NCBI RefSeq assembly: GCF_021602155.1
Contig: NZ_BQHY01000016.1
Location: 62,001-126,000, forward strand
Direction: 5' to 3'
From: Pseudomonas parakoreensis
Lineage (GTDB): Bacteria > Pseudomonadota > Gammaproteobacteria > Pseudomonadales > Pseudomonadaceae
Length of the DNA: 64,000 nucleotides
Under the pieces are notes generated by a model. It saw only the letters and a list, made by a program, of their open reading frames with translations. It searched no databases and was not told the DNA's origin. Shown piece by piece: positions 47,895 to 55,418 of this stretch; within the stretch, counting starts at the first letter, position 1; each line of letters starts with the position of its first letter. Position numbers and translations under genes: made by a program.

Positions 47895-49427
47895 TCACTC
47901 GGCCATCAACGGTAGCTGCAGCCGGAACGTAGTGCCTTCATCGACGATGCTATGGCACTCGATGCGACCGCCATGATGATCGATCACTGCCTTGACCATC
48001 GACAGCCCCAGACCGACGCCATCAATTCCCTGCGCCGATGAAAACCGTCGGTATTGAGTGAACAGATTCGGCAGTTCCTCGGCGGCAATGCCTTTGCCCT
48101 GATCGGTCAATTCACAGCACAGCCACTCGCCTTGGCAACTGACGCCCAACCGGATCGTGGTGCCTGCCGGGCTGTACTTGATGGCGTTTTCCAACAGGTT
48201 GAACAAGGCCCGGGTCAACAGGCCTTGATCCGCGCTGATCAGGCGTTCCTGGGATTGCTCATCCATTGCGTGCAACAGTTTGATGCTTTTCTGCTGGGCA
48301 ATGGGCAGCGCCTGATCCAGCACGTCCAGCACCAGCATCGCGAACAGACTGGGTTGAAACTGGTAAGCCTCGGATTCCGCACGGGCCAGCAACACGAAAC
48401 CATCGGTCAATTCCAGCGCGCGGCGTACCTGGCGTTCGATCTGTTCGAACAGCGGTGAGTCCGCTCCGGCTTGATGGCGATGCACATCGAGCAGGGCCAA
48501 AATCGCTGAATGTGGGGCGCGCAGGTCGTGGGAAAGAAACCGCAACAAGACCCCACGCTGTTCTTCGGCGGCGCGTTCGGCACTCAGGTCGGTGAGGCTC
48601 AGCAGCCAGCCGATGGGGGTATCGCCATCCACCGGCAGCAAAGCCGCGCGCTCCAGACGCAGGCTGCGTTCCTTGTGATCGCGAAACTCCAGCAGCGCCA
48701 GGTCGGACAGCGCCGGGCGTGGTTCTGTGGACAACTCCGGGTAACCGAGGCGGGCCAGTTGCTCGACAACGTCGTCACCGACCAGTGGGTCATCGAACAA
48801 TACGCGGGCCTTGCGATTACCCAGCAGGATCTGTCCCTTGGGATCGCTGATCAGCGTCGCCACCGGCAGGTACTCCAGACCGTCGGCAATGAAGCGCCGG
48901 GTATCGCGCGTGCGGCTCATGGCTTGCTCCAGTGCCATGATCTGGCCCTGCAGTTGGTCAGCGCTGGTGAATTGCGCGCGGCGCCGTTCCGGGAATACTT
49001 TCGGCTCGCGATCCAGCCGTGCCAGCTCCCAGCCAAAGTACGTCAGCACCACGCTCAGGCGCCGCCAGTTCCAGACCAGGTAGCCGAACAATATGCCAAG
49101 CGCTGCCGGCGTTGGTGACCACCAGTGTCGAACTTCCGCCAGTGCGGCGCTGGTGAGCAGCACACCCGCCACCCCGCCCAGCGTTACCCAGATCGCCCAT
49201 CGCGGACGCCACGGCAGCAAACCGAGGACAACCGCCACCCATCCCACGGAAAGCAACGCGCTCCAAACCGCTGACGTATCGTGCAGACTAATCTGCGCGC
49301 GATACGACAACAGGGCAGTCAGTGGCAATAGCACTAGACTTATCCACAACCACTCACGCCCCAATCGCCGAAACAGGCGCTGCACCTGACTGGGCTCGCG
49401 GCTTTCACGCCGACGCGGGCTATTCAT
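47895..49427 (-). CDS. Membrane sensor histidine kinase with PAS domain
   Basis: The 510-residue protein has a basic N terminus and about four membrane helices in the first 135 residues. A linker helix, a PAS domain (EYLPVATLISDPKGQILLGNRKARVLF, near residue 190), the H-box RFLSHDLRAPHSAI near residue 300, and N (LLENAIKYSP), G1 (DQGKGIA) and G2 (GVGLGLSMVK) boxes follow. The ligand is unknown. No ribosome site is visible before ATG 49427, and a stop lies 36 bases upstream in frame. It is divergent from the response regulator gene at 49595, its likely partner. Confidence 0.88.
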   Translation of the reverse strand: MNSPRRRESREPSQVQRLFRRLGREWLWISLVLLPLTALLSYRAQISLHDTSAVWSALLSVGWVAVVLGLLPWRPRWAIWVTLGGVAGVLLTSAALAEVRHWWSPTPAALGILFGYLVWNWRRLSVVLTYFGWELARLDREPKVFPERRRAQFTSADQLQGQIMALEQAMSRTRDTRRFIADGLEYLPVATLISDPKGQILLGNRKARVLFDDPLVGDDVVEQLARLGYPELSTEPRPALSDLALLEFRDHKERSLRLERAALLPVDGDTPIGWLLSLTDLSAERAAEEQRGVLLRFLSHDLRAPHSAILALLDVHRHQAGADSPLFEQIERQVRRALELTDGFVLLARAESEAYQFQPSLFAMLVLDVLDQALPIAQQKSIKLLHAMDEQSQERLISADQGLLTRALFNLLENAIKYSPAGTTIRLGVSCQGEWLCCELTDQGKGIAAEELPNLFTQYRRFSSAQGIDGVGLGLSMVKAVIDHHGGRIECHSIVDEGTTFRLQLPLMAE

Positions 49428-49594
49428 GACAAACAGGGCAGGGGACAGTGAATGGATTCATGGGCCACAGGTCTGAGGATGTAGATCCGAAGAATCATAG
49501 CGGACGTCGACCGATGGTGAACGGCTACTTTTATTGCGCAGGCCGAGCCGTTAACGTGGCCGGCCACTGCCCAAGCAACAAGGAACCCACGCGT

Positions 49595-50314
49595 ATGCGC
49601 GTTGCGATACTGGATGATGAACCCGCCGAACTGCGTCGGGTCGAGCAAACCCTGCAGCAGATGGCTGCAGTGGGAGAGCAGCCTTGGTCGCTGCACAGCT
49701 TCGAACGGGGTGAGGACCTGTTGCGCCAGCTACGTCGGGACACCTTCGACTTGCTGATCCTCGACTGGCAGCTGCCGGACATCACCGGCCTGGTGCTGCT
49801 GCGCTGGACCCGCGAACACATGGAATCGCCACCCGCCGCGATCATGCTGACCAGCCGCGACGGCGAAAGCGATATCGTCCAGGCGCTGAACGCCGGTGCC
49901 GACGATTACGTCAGCAAGCCTTTCCGCCCCAACGAGCTGAAAGCCCGCGTCGCCGCCGTCCTGCGCCGGCACAGCCAGCCACGCAGTAGCGCTGGCGAAG
50001 TCCTGACCTTCAATGACCTGACCTTCGACGATGCCGAACTGAGTGTCACCCGCGAGGGAAAATCAGTCGTCATGACCGAACGTGAATACCGCCTGGCGCG
50101 GTGCCTGTTCAGTAACCTGGGTCGGCCGTTGTCGCGGGAGTATCTGTACGAACGCTTCTGGCCGCATGAAGAGGTCGCTTCGTCACGGCCGCTGGATACG
50201 CACATCTACCGCCTGCGCAACAAACTGGGGCTGACGGCGGATCGCGGTTGGCAGTTGCTGACGATTTATGGGTATGGGTATCGGTTGGAGAGTGTGATGG
50301 TTGCATCCGAGTAA
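49595..50314 (+). CDS. OmpR-family response regulator
   Basis: This DNA-binding response regulator of 239 residues has a receiver domain with Asp57 in LLILDWQLPD and the acidic pair DDE at residues 7-9. The linker and winged-helix output domain carry TEREYRLARCLFSNLGRPLSREYLYERFW and RPLDTHIYRLRNKLG. It probably receives phosphate from the divergent kinase at 47895-49427, 168 bases away (inferred from layout). The start at 49595 with AAGGA 11 bases upstream is chosen over longer readings. It is the last gene before the accessory island. Confidence 0.9.
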   Translation: MRVAILDDEPAELRRVEQTLQQMAAVGEQPWSLHSFERGEDLLRQLRRDTFDLLILDWQLPDITGLVLLRWTREHMESPPAAIMLTSRDGESDIVQALNAGADDYVSKPFRPNELKARVAAVLRRHSQPRSSAGEVLTFNDLTFDDAELSVTREGKSVVMTEREYRLARCLFSNLGRPLSREYLYERFWPHEEVASSRPLDTHIYRLRNKLGLTADRGWQLLTIYGYGYRLESVMVASE

Positions 50315-50316
50315 AA

Positions 50317-50391
50317 ATCAAAAGATCGCAGCCTGCGGCAGCTCCTACCGGTAATCCATGTAGGAGCTGCCGCAGGCTGCGATCTTTTGAT
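50317..50391. repeat. Inverted repeat, family A (two arms)
   Basis: The arms ATCAAAAGATCGCAGCCTGC and its complement are separated by about 10 bases in a near-perfect long hairpin. It is the last chromosomal repeat seen; none occurs in the 13.6 kb to its right. Confidence 0.85.
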
Positions 50392-50401
50392 CTGCCAACA
50401 A

Positions 50402-50432
50402 AAAGGCCAACGCTTGAGCGTTGGCCTTTTGG
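50402..50432 (+). terminator. Strong intrinsic terminator at the edge of the accessory region
   Basis: AAAAGGCCAACGCT pairs with AGCGTTGGCCTTTT around a TG loop. It ends the response regulator transcript. Beyond it the sequence character changes. Confidence 0.85.
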
Positions 50433-50702
50433 TTTGACGCCTGTAGGTTCACAAAATAGGTGATAGGCCAGACCCCGTGAAATTGGAATCTTCGCCATTT
50501 TTTTTGTGAAATGAAGGGGTGCTTTTCACAGAAAAGCCGAGAAATCCCTACTCACCAATCACAAAAGTTGATTGGCCTGGAAAGGGCCGTTTACGACCGA
50601 CGCGTGACTTTTCGGTAAGGGATGAGGAGTAGTCGCAGCGATCCTTTAGCTCCTAGTCTGGCGACCTTGGGTTCAGAATCCGACTGGCAATGCCCGCCGT
50701 CA

Positions 50703-50843
50703 CTACTTCAGAGGAACCAGCTTCCTCTGCTGCCAAAATTGCGGGGGCTCATGCTGGTACCCAGGCCCGACAAATGCGCAGTTGCAGCCCTCAATTGCAA
50801 GGCTATCCAAAGCGGCACGCGTGTCAATCAAGATCTGATGCAT
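50703..50843 (-). other. Possible 46-codon ORF or gene fragment
   Basis: The minus strand reads MHQILIDTRAALDSLAIEGC and continues with a Cys, Gly, Pro and aromatic-rich tail to a stop at 50703. The composition looks protein-like (no Arg/Pro shadow bias). There is no good ribosome site, and an in-frame TGA lies a little upstream of a possible GTG. It may be the end of a lost gene. I do not recognise it. Confidence 0.25.
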
Positions 50844-50927
50844 GACGATGGCCGGCCTCACGGAGGTGAAACCGGAGATTCAGAATGACTAAACCGACCC
50901 CGTAGACACCAACCTCCACGAAGGCCG

Positions 50928-50985
50928 CTATCGACCCAAAGCTGTCCTTCAAGAAAGGCAGCTAACGGCGAGAAGCGGTCATTTT
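50928..50985. repeat. Degenerate tandem repeat pair
   Basis: GCTATCGACCCAAAGCTGTC and GCTAACGGCGAGAAGCGGTC, each followed by a TT-containing tail, align over about 24 bases with roughly two thirds identity, 30 bases apart. Similar units are, as I recall, scattered around mobile DNA of Pseudomonas. Their role is unknown. Confidence 0.4.
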
Positions 50986-51066
50986 GTATCTACAGGTTTC
51001 GGGGCGATTCACTCGTCTGATGCTCAGGAGCACCAGGATGGGCGTCAAGGAGGTGGTCATCTTGAG

Positions 51067-51516
51067 GTGGACTATGCTGACCAGTTGCTCTCAAATCTAA
51101 TCGTGAGGTCCTCCATGGCAAACCCCAATCTGCTGGCTCTATTCAGAGATGAAGTCCTTCTGACCGGGCCTGAAAGCTCCCTACCTAGCAACCTATCTCA
51201 GTTCTGGCTTGAGGAGCTCCAGAATCATCTGGAGAGGTATTTCGACGGTTTGAACTCGGAGTCAGATGCAGAAGAGAAGGATCTCGACATCTCCCTCCCA
51301 CTCGCAGCGATCATCCACATCTTGTTCGCAAAAAATGGTGGGGAGGAGATATCCGAGAGCTCTGAAAAGCTGTACGAGTATTTCCAAGACTACCGGCTCG
51401 AACTGGCCCTTGAAGAGATCACGCGAAAGACTCATGTGGCTGCCGAGGCTGCAACCATTGAGACCATCTTCACCAACCGAGACGTCCTGGTGGAGCAAAG
51501 CCCCCTTCTTCAATAG
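51067..51516 (+). CDS. Acidic protein of unknown function
   Basis: I do not recognise this 149-residue protein. It is acidic and mostly helical by composition, without signal or membrane segment, so it should be cytoplasmic. A perfect AAGGAGGTGG ribosome site (51047-51056) stands ten bases before GTG 51067, which is taken as start; ATG 51115 (MANPNLLALFRDEV) is the alternative. The frame is open up to a TAA at 50890. The next gene on the strand starts 12 or 81 bases after it, so the two are probably co-transcribed. Codon use is less GC-biased than in the chromosome to the left. Confidence 0.65.
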   Translation: MDYADQLLSNLIVRSSMANPNLLALFRDEVLLTGPESSLPSNLSQFWLEELQNHLERYFDGLNSESDAEEKDLDISLPLAAIIHILFAKNGGEEISESSEKLYEYFQDYRLELALEEITRKTHVAAEAATIETIFTNRDVLVEQSPLLQ

Positions 51517-51597
51517 GTACCTCCACCGATGCCATCGCCGGCGGGCACGCTCCGAGGCATTGATGGAATGCATTTTGACGACTGCCGAGATCAGCGA

Positions 51598-52995
51598 ATG
51601 AAAGAAATTGCTGCGCCGATGTTCGATCTAATCGCTTTGTCGCTTCCACGAGGGTTGGGGTTTGGGGACAGCCCGCCAGTAGGGGCATGGCTTAGTGAGG
51701 ACGGAATTTCTTGTGCCGCTCTAACCCGAAATATCAATTCCGGCAGCTTCGGAATTGTCACCTTGCGGCGTCGTGTCGATAGCGTGTGGGTGCTCCTCAG
51801 CCATGGTGAGTGCACCACTGGCGAGTCCGAAGCCCGCGCCTCAATCAGCCATTTTCTCTATACCCAAGCCCATCCGCTTCCACTCCCTTCAGGTGAACGA
51901 CGACGTGCTCCTCTAAGCAGAATGGGTAAGCGCACACCAAGCGTGGTGTTCAAATCACTATTTGATCCAAGCCGCCGTATTGGGGCGTGGGCGCTGAATC
52001 AACTGTATCTCGCACTGCCATCCCCAGACAGAAATTGGGTTCCCGATTGCCAGACTGAGAATTTTCACACCCGCCTCTGGGAAGCCCACCTATTAGCGAT
52101 TTTTCGTGAACAGGGACTCTTGGTCACCCAGCCTAAAGAATCACCCGATTTTCACATCGAGAATAGGCTGGGAGATGAGGCCTGGGTTGAAGCAGTGACA
52201 GCCAACCCGGAAGAGCGGTATGAGCATTTTGGCGCCTCGCCGGTCCCCCCACCCGCTGACCGACATGAGCGTTTCTTAGGAGCGGCTGCAGAAAGGTTTG
52301 CGAGGACCATCCAAAACAAATTGGACAAGCGTTACGAATCCCTACCGCACGTGGAGGGTAAGCCGCTCATTCTGGCCTTAGCCGATTTCCATGCGCCCAG
52401 TTCAATGCTGTGGAGCAGGGAGTCGCTCATCAGCTATCTCTATGGCTTTGCAGTTCACTCATCTGCGCATCGTGGTACGCACCTGATAACTGTGGAGGAA
52501 GAGACATCTCTGCTATCAGGGCGCCCCAACGGCCTATTTACGCTAATGGAAAATGCCCATCTTTCAGCGGTCATTTTCACCAATGCCTGCACAGTGCCAA
52601 AGCTCAGCCGAGTGCCGATCTCAGGTGGAGCTCATCTAGACGGGTACCGATACTTGCGGTTTGGTGAGTTTTTCGACCGTTCTCCGGGAGCATCACGAGG
52701 TATCCCATTTCTGTTGGATGTAGCGTCCAGCGACTACGGTCAGCTCTGGCCGCAATATGGCTACGAGCCGTGGTCTGCTGAAGTGGAGGTATTCCATAAC
52801 CCTATGGCACTATACCCGGTGCCTAATGAGTTGATACCAGAAGTCACCCACTGGAGAGAAGTAAACGGAAGAGTCGAGTGCGAATCTTTCTTTGATGTAT
52901 CCATACTCCGATCCAGAACACTCGTCCTCAGTGCAAACGCTAAGGTTCCGTCACTCGATGAGTTGCTGACAGCAGCCAGTCCTCCAGAGCTCTGA
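51598..52995 (+). CDS. PD-(D/E)XK-nuclease-like protein of unknown function
   Basis: The 465-residue protein (488 if read from 51529) has no close family that I can name. Counting from 51529, a nuclease-like core runs from Glu185 (RLWEAHLLAIFREQG) through Asp207 (SPDFHI) to Glu221 (AWVEAVTA). The usual ExK lysine is replaced by Val, and Lys264/Lys267 sit in the next helix (IQNKLDKRY), the migrated-lysine layout known in some PD-(D/E)XK families. The C-terminal 180 residues are of unknown fold. Start 51598 (MKEIAAPMF) is preferred as the earlier residues look unstructured, but no ribosome site is clear for either. It pairs with the acidic gene upstream. Confidence 0.65.
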   Translation: MKEIAAPMFDLIALSLPRGLGFGDSPPVGAWLSEDGISCAALTRNINSGSFGIVTLRRRVDSVWVLLSHGECTTGESEARASISHFLYTQAHPLPLPSGERRRAPLSRMGKRTPSVVFKSLFDPSRRIGAWALNQLYLALPSPDRNWVPDCQTENFHTRLWEAHLLAIFREQGLLVTQPKESPDFHIENRLGDEAWVEAVTANPEERYEHFGASPVPPPADRHERFLGAAAERFARTIQNKLDKRYESLPHVEGKPLILALADFHAPSSMLWSRESLISYLYGFAVHSSAHRGTHLITVEEETSLLSGRPNGLFTLMENAHLSAVIFTNACTVPKLSRVPISGGAHLDGYRYLRFGEFFDRSPGASRGIPFLLDVASSDYGQLWPQYGYEPWSAEVEVFHNPMALYPVPNELIPEVTHWREVNGRVECESFFDVSILRSRTLVLSANAKVPSLDELLTAASPPEL

Positions 52996-53184
52996 CGGCG
53001 GCGGGGTGGCCGCATCGTTGCCACGCAGGTAGATGAGAATTTCTCAGCAAGCTACCCAGCCAGGGGAAGGACATGAGATCCCCTGCGCAATTCAGGACCG
53101 TTGAAGCGTCACCTCTCTTCGGGTAAAAGCATGACCGTCATACAACGCTACAACAGCGTCATACCCGAGAGCATAGGAAGAAAA

Positions 53185-53712
53185 ATGTCGATCCAAGGAC
53201 TAAAACGATACTTTGGAAACAAGATTCACGCAGTGATAATGATGGCCCCGCTTAAGCGGGAAATGATACGCCTCGGCATATGCACCCTTATGGCGATTAT
53301 TCTGAATATCATCTTGTATACCGGCGTTGAAGTAGACGGCACCATCAAGCCGTGGGCAGAAACCCCGATAAAACTGTTTGCATCGTCGATGTTATTCGCC
53401 TTCATGATCAAGGCTTTTCTGCCAGTTCTCGGCTGGACGATACTGAAAGCAATGCTGTTGAGTGCGAACAATGCCTTCAGCGGCATACTGAGTTTTTTGG
53501 GCAATCAGTTCACAGGCGTCATGTACTGTACCGGAATTATTATGGGTTCTATCACGATTAAATTGTATATGGTTTCCGGGGTTTTAGACTCTGAGTTTGC
53601 TTATCTGTCCGCAATCGTATTTGCTTCCGGGGTTTTATATTTCTATGTGCTGCAATGCGCCATTCAAAAAACAATGAGTCCGGCCCTGCGTACACCAGCA
53701 GTACCGCGTTAA
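53185..53712 (+). CDS. Small multi-pass membrane protein of unknown function
   Basis: The 175-residue product has a basic N terminus (LKRYFGNKIHAVIMMAPLKREM) and four hydrophobic segments at residues about 30-50, 65-90, 105-130 and 140-160, so it is an inner-membrane protein. No known family is apparent. AGGAAG lies five bases before ATG 53185; the frame extends 28 codons upstream without a ribosome site. Base use is AT-richer than neighbours, which suggests recent transfer. It follows the nuclease-like gene by 189 bases and is convergent with the next unknown gene. Confidence 0.65.
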   Translation: MSIQGLKRYFGNKIHAVIMMAPLKREMIRLGICTLMAIILNIILYTGVEVDGTIKPWAETPIKLFASSMLFAFMIKAFLPVLGWTILKAMLLSANNAFSGILSFLGNQFTGVMYCTGIIMGSITIKLYMVSGVLDSEFAYLSAIVFASGVLYFYVLQCAIQKTMSPALRTPAVPR

Positions 53713-53813
53713 ACCACTAGGCTGTGACTATTCATCTCTGGTGCTCAGTAGGCGCTCGCTCTGCTGAACCCTCACCCATACACAACCATTAATGGACTGG
53801 CCCGCCTTCGACT

Positions 53814-54137
53814 TTATGAAGAAGGCGAGCGAGCACGTGACTGATTGCGCATGTATTCCGAGATGAGACTTTCGAAATTGATGTCCGCCTCCTCAACGAG
53901 AATATTGACGTGACAGTACAGCTCTTCAGGACCTCTGAGATAATTGAAAATCCTTGATCTAACGATGCCGCAAACCCCTTCTTTGACCGCCGTAGAGGGG
54001 AGGTTGATAACATCGCCAACGCACGGGATAAGAGCTAGGCCATGGTCGCTGTTGAAGACAATGTCAGCTGGACAGGCATCAATGCTGGCATCGGATTGTC
54101 CTTGCGAAACCTGCTGATAATCAATGCTATACCTCAT
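53814..54137 (-). CDS. Hypothetical protein downstream of czcR
   Basis: The 107-residue product starts MRYSIDYQQVSQGQSDASID and shows no signal or membrane segment. I do not recognise a domain; the middle has a beta-rich pattern (LIPCVGDVINLPS, GIVRSRIFNYL, HVNILVEEADINFESLISEYM) suggestive of a small regulatory or binding fold. GAGGTAGG precedes the ATG. It occupies the place where a czcS kinase gene would normally follow czcR on this strand, 117 bases after the czcR stop. Confidence 0.65.
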   Translation of the reverse strand: MRYSIDYQQVSQGQSDASIDACPADIVFNSDHGLALIPCVGDVINLPSTAVKEGVCGIVRSRIFNYLRGPEELYCHVNILVEEADINFESLISEYMRNQSRARSPSS

Positions 54138-54254
54138 GTACAGCCTACCTCATTTGTTGAGTGAGGAATCAGCGCCGCGGATCGTAAACAGAAACCTCAA
54201 GTTCGCAAGCGACGGGAGCATGTAGCGGATTTTCGGTACTAGAGAGCTTGGCAA

Positions 54255-54929
54255 CTATCGTTTTTCAAGCACATACCCTACGCCCCGAAGCGTATGTATC
54301 AGTTTGGTCTCGAAAGGGTCATCTGTCTTGGCTCTGAGTCTTCGAATCGACACCTCTACAACGTTTGTGTCGCAGTCAAAATTCATATCCCAAACCTGCG
54401 AAATAATTTGGGTGCGGCTCAGCACCACACCGGTATTACGCATCAGGTAATGCAGTAACGCGAATTCTTTCGTGGTCAGGTCAATGCGCTGACCGTCCCT
54501 GAATGCCCTGTGCCGGCTCTGATCAAGCTCCAGGTCAGCGACGCGAATGACCTCTACGGATGCAGGGTGATCTGACCTGCGCATCAAGGCGCGAACCCGG
54601 GCCAGCAGCTCAGGGAACTCAAATGGCTTGATCAGGTAGTCATCTGCTCCGTTCTCCAGCCCCCGGACCTTATCCGCCAGCCGGCTTCTCGCCGTCAGCA
54701 TCATGATACGGGAAGGGCAGTTTTTACGACGCAACAACTCAAGGACCTGCCAACCGTCCATCTCTGGCAGATTTATATCCAGGATAATCAGCTCATATTC
54801 GTGCTGCTTAGCCAAGAATAATCCATCTGACCCGGTGTGGACGCAATCTACGACATAGCCACATTCCGTCAGACCTTGACGCACATACTCCGCAGTTTTT
54901 ACTTCATCCTCAATTACCAGAATTCGCAT
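54255..54929 (-). CDS. czcR: Heavy-metal response regulator CzcR (CopR/IrlR type)
   Basis: This OmpR-family activator of metal efflux genes has 224 residues. The receiver domain has Asp51 in LIILDINLPEMDGW and Lys in IKPFEFPEL. The winged-helix domain has TTKEFALLHYLMRNTGVVLSRTQIISQVWDMNFDCDTNVVEVSIRRLRAK, the typical CzcR/CopR pattern. Start 54929 (MRILVIEDE) fits the family; the frame runs seven codons further. No cognate histidine kinase is adjacent or elsewhere in the window, so phosphorylation must come from a kinase encoded outside. A motif shared with the other metal genes lies upstream at 55027-55040. Confidence 0.92.
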   Translation of the reverse strand: MRILVIEDEVKTAEYVRQGLTECGYVVDCVHTGSDGLFLAKQHEYELIILDINLPEMDGWQVLELLRRKNCPSRIMMLTARSRLADKVRGLENGADDYLIKPFEFPELLARVRALMRRSDHPASVEVIRVADLELDQSRHRAFRDGQRIDLTTKEFALLHYLMRNTGVVLSRTQIISQVWDMNFDCDTNVVEVSIRRLRAKTDDPFETKLIHTLRGVGYVLEKR

Positions 54930-55026
54930 GGGATTTTGTCTCGATATCACTGAGCAATTAACCGCGCACGCGCGCCGGCATTATTGAAAGGGATGGTAAA
55001 TCAAAATGAGCGTGCCGGGGCTCAAA

Positions 55027-55040
55027 TGACGGATTTGTAA
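55027..55040 (+). promoter_or_regulatory. Candidate CzcR box upstream of czcR
   Basis: TGACGGATTTGTAA matches the other three sites (consensus TKACGAAATTGTAA) with an imperfect inverted repeat. It lies 98 bases upstream of czcR and 96 bases upstream of the 55136 micropeptide, so it could serve both directions. Confidence 0.5.
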
Positions 55041-55135
55041 TTTCTAGGTAATACAGTTGATAGTCTGGCGGTATATCTTGTCGCGGTTTGGGTTTGACAG
55101 TTGCGGGCCCTCTCTCCAGCAGGTGATTTGACCTT

Positions 55136-55285
55136 ATGAAGTATTGGGTTATTTTCTTCTTTGTGCTGGCTTCGTTCCGCTCAGATGACGGCGAGGTCGC
55201 TCACATTGAAGAGACTGGTCATTGGTGTAGTCATGAACTTCACCGGCATGCGATGCGTACAATCGAACGCCTACTTGAATTTTAG
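55136..55285 (+). CDS. Candidate 49-aa Cys/His-rich micropeptide
   Basis: A short frame reads a hydrophobic N-terminal stretch (KYWVIFFFVLASF) followed by a polar part with five His, one Cys and several Glu (EVAHIEETGHWCSHELHRHA) and a helical end. AGGTGA stands ten bases before the ATG. The layout suggests a signal or membrane anchor plus a metal-binding tail, fitting its place between czcR and the porin and its distance from a candidate CzcR box. There is no homologue that I can name, and coding cannot be proven from one sequence. Confidence 0.4.
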   Translation: MKYWVIFFFVLASFRSDDGEVAHIEETGHWCSHELHRHAMRTIERLLEF

Positions 55286-55287
55286 GC

Positions 55288-55312
55288 AAAAAAAAGGCGC
55301 CCAATGGGCGCC
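55288..55312 (-). terminator. Intrinsic terminator of the porin gene
   Basis: GGCGCCC/GGGCGCC with a three-base loop (55296-55312) is followed on the minus strand by eight T (55288-55295). It lies about 105 bases after the porin stop, pointing left. Confidence 0.75.
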
Positions 55313-55418
55313 AAATATCCACCTTTTACCAAAGGAGCACTTAAGCCACTCAAGGTGAATGCGTAATGCTCGTTTTACTAACAGGACCCGCCAATGGATA
55401 ACTGGCCCAGTTAGCGAA

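Larger units (their letters stand above)
50433..51066. other. Junction region with decayed sequence
   Basis: About 630 bases at the left edge of the accessory region, without a secure gene. It holds a T8 run (50497 area), a 46-codon minus frame listed separately, a strong GGAGGTGAAA ribosome-like site at 50861 followed by a six-codon frame (ATG 50885), and a degenerate direct repeat pair at 50928-50985. The frame of the 51067 gene is open leftward to a TAA at 50890. The picture is one of gene remnants around an insertion. Confidence 0.5.

Noticed and set aside
50516-50555. GGGGTGCTTTTCACAGAAAA-like stretch taken as a Tn3-type terminal inverted repeat
   Set aside because: It begins with GGGG but does not end in TAAG at the expected 38 bases, and no transposase or partner repeat is visible.
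50622-50888. 88-codon plus frame in the junction region
   Set aside because: No ribosome site and no recognisable pattern; the minus frame in the same place looks more protein-like.
50393-51066. tRNA gene or attachment site at the island junction
   Set aside because: No tRNA-like cloverleaf end or integrase gene was found; the other border is outside the window so direct repeats cannot be tested.
55161-55358. 65-codon plus frame overlapping the candidate micropeptide
   Set aside because: It crosses the porin terminator hairpin and has no ribosome site; the 55136 frame fits better.
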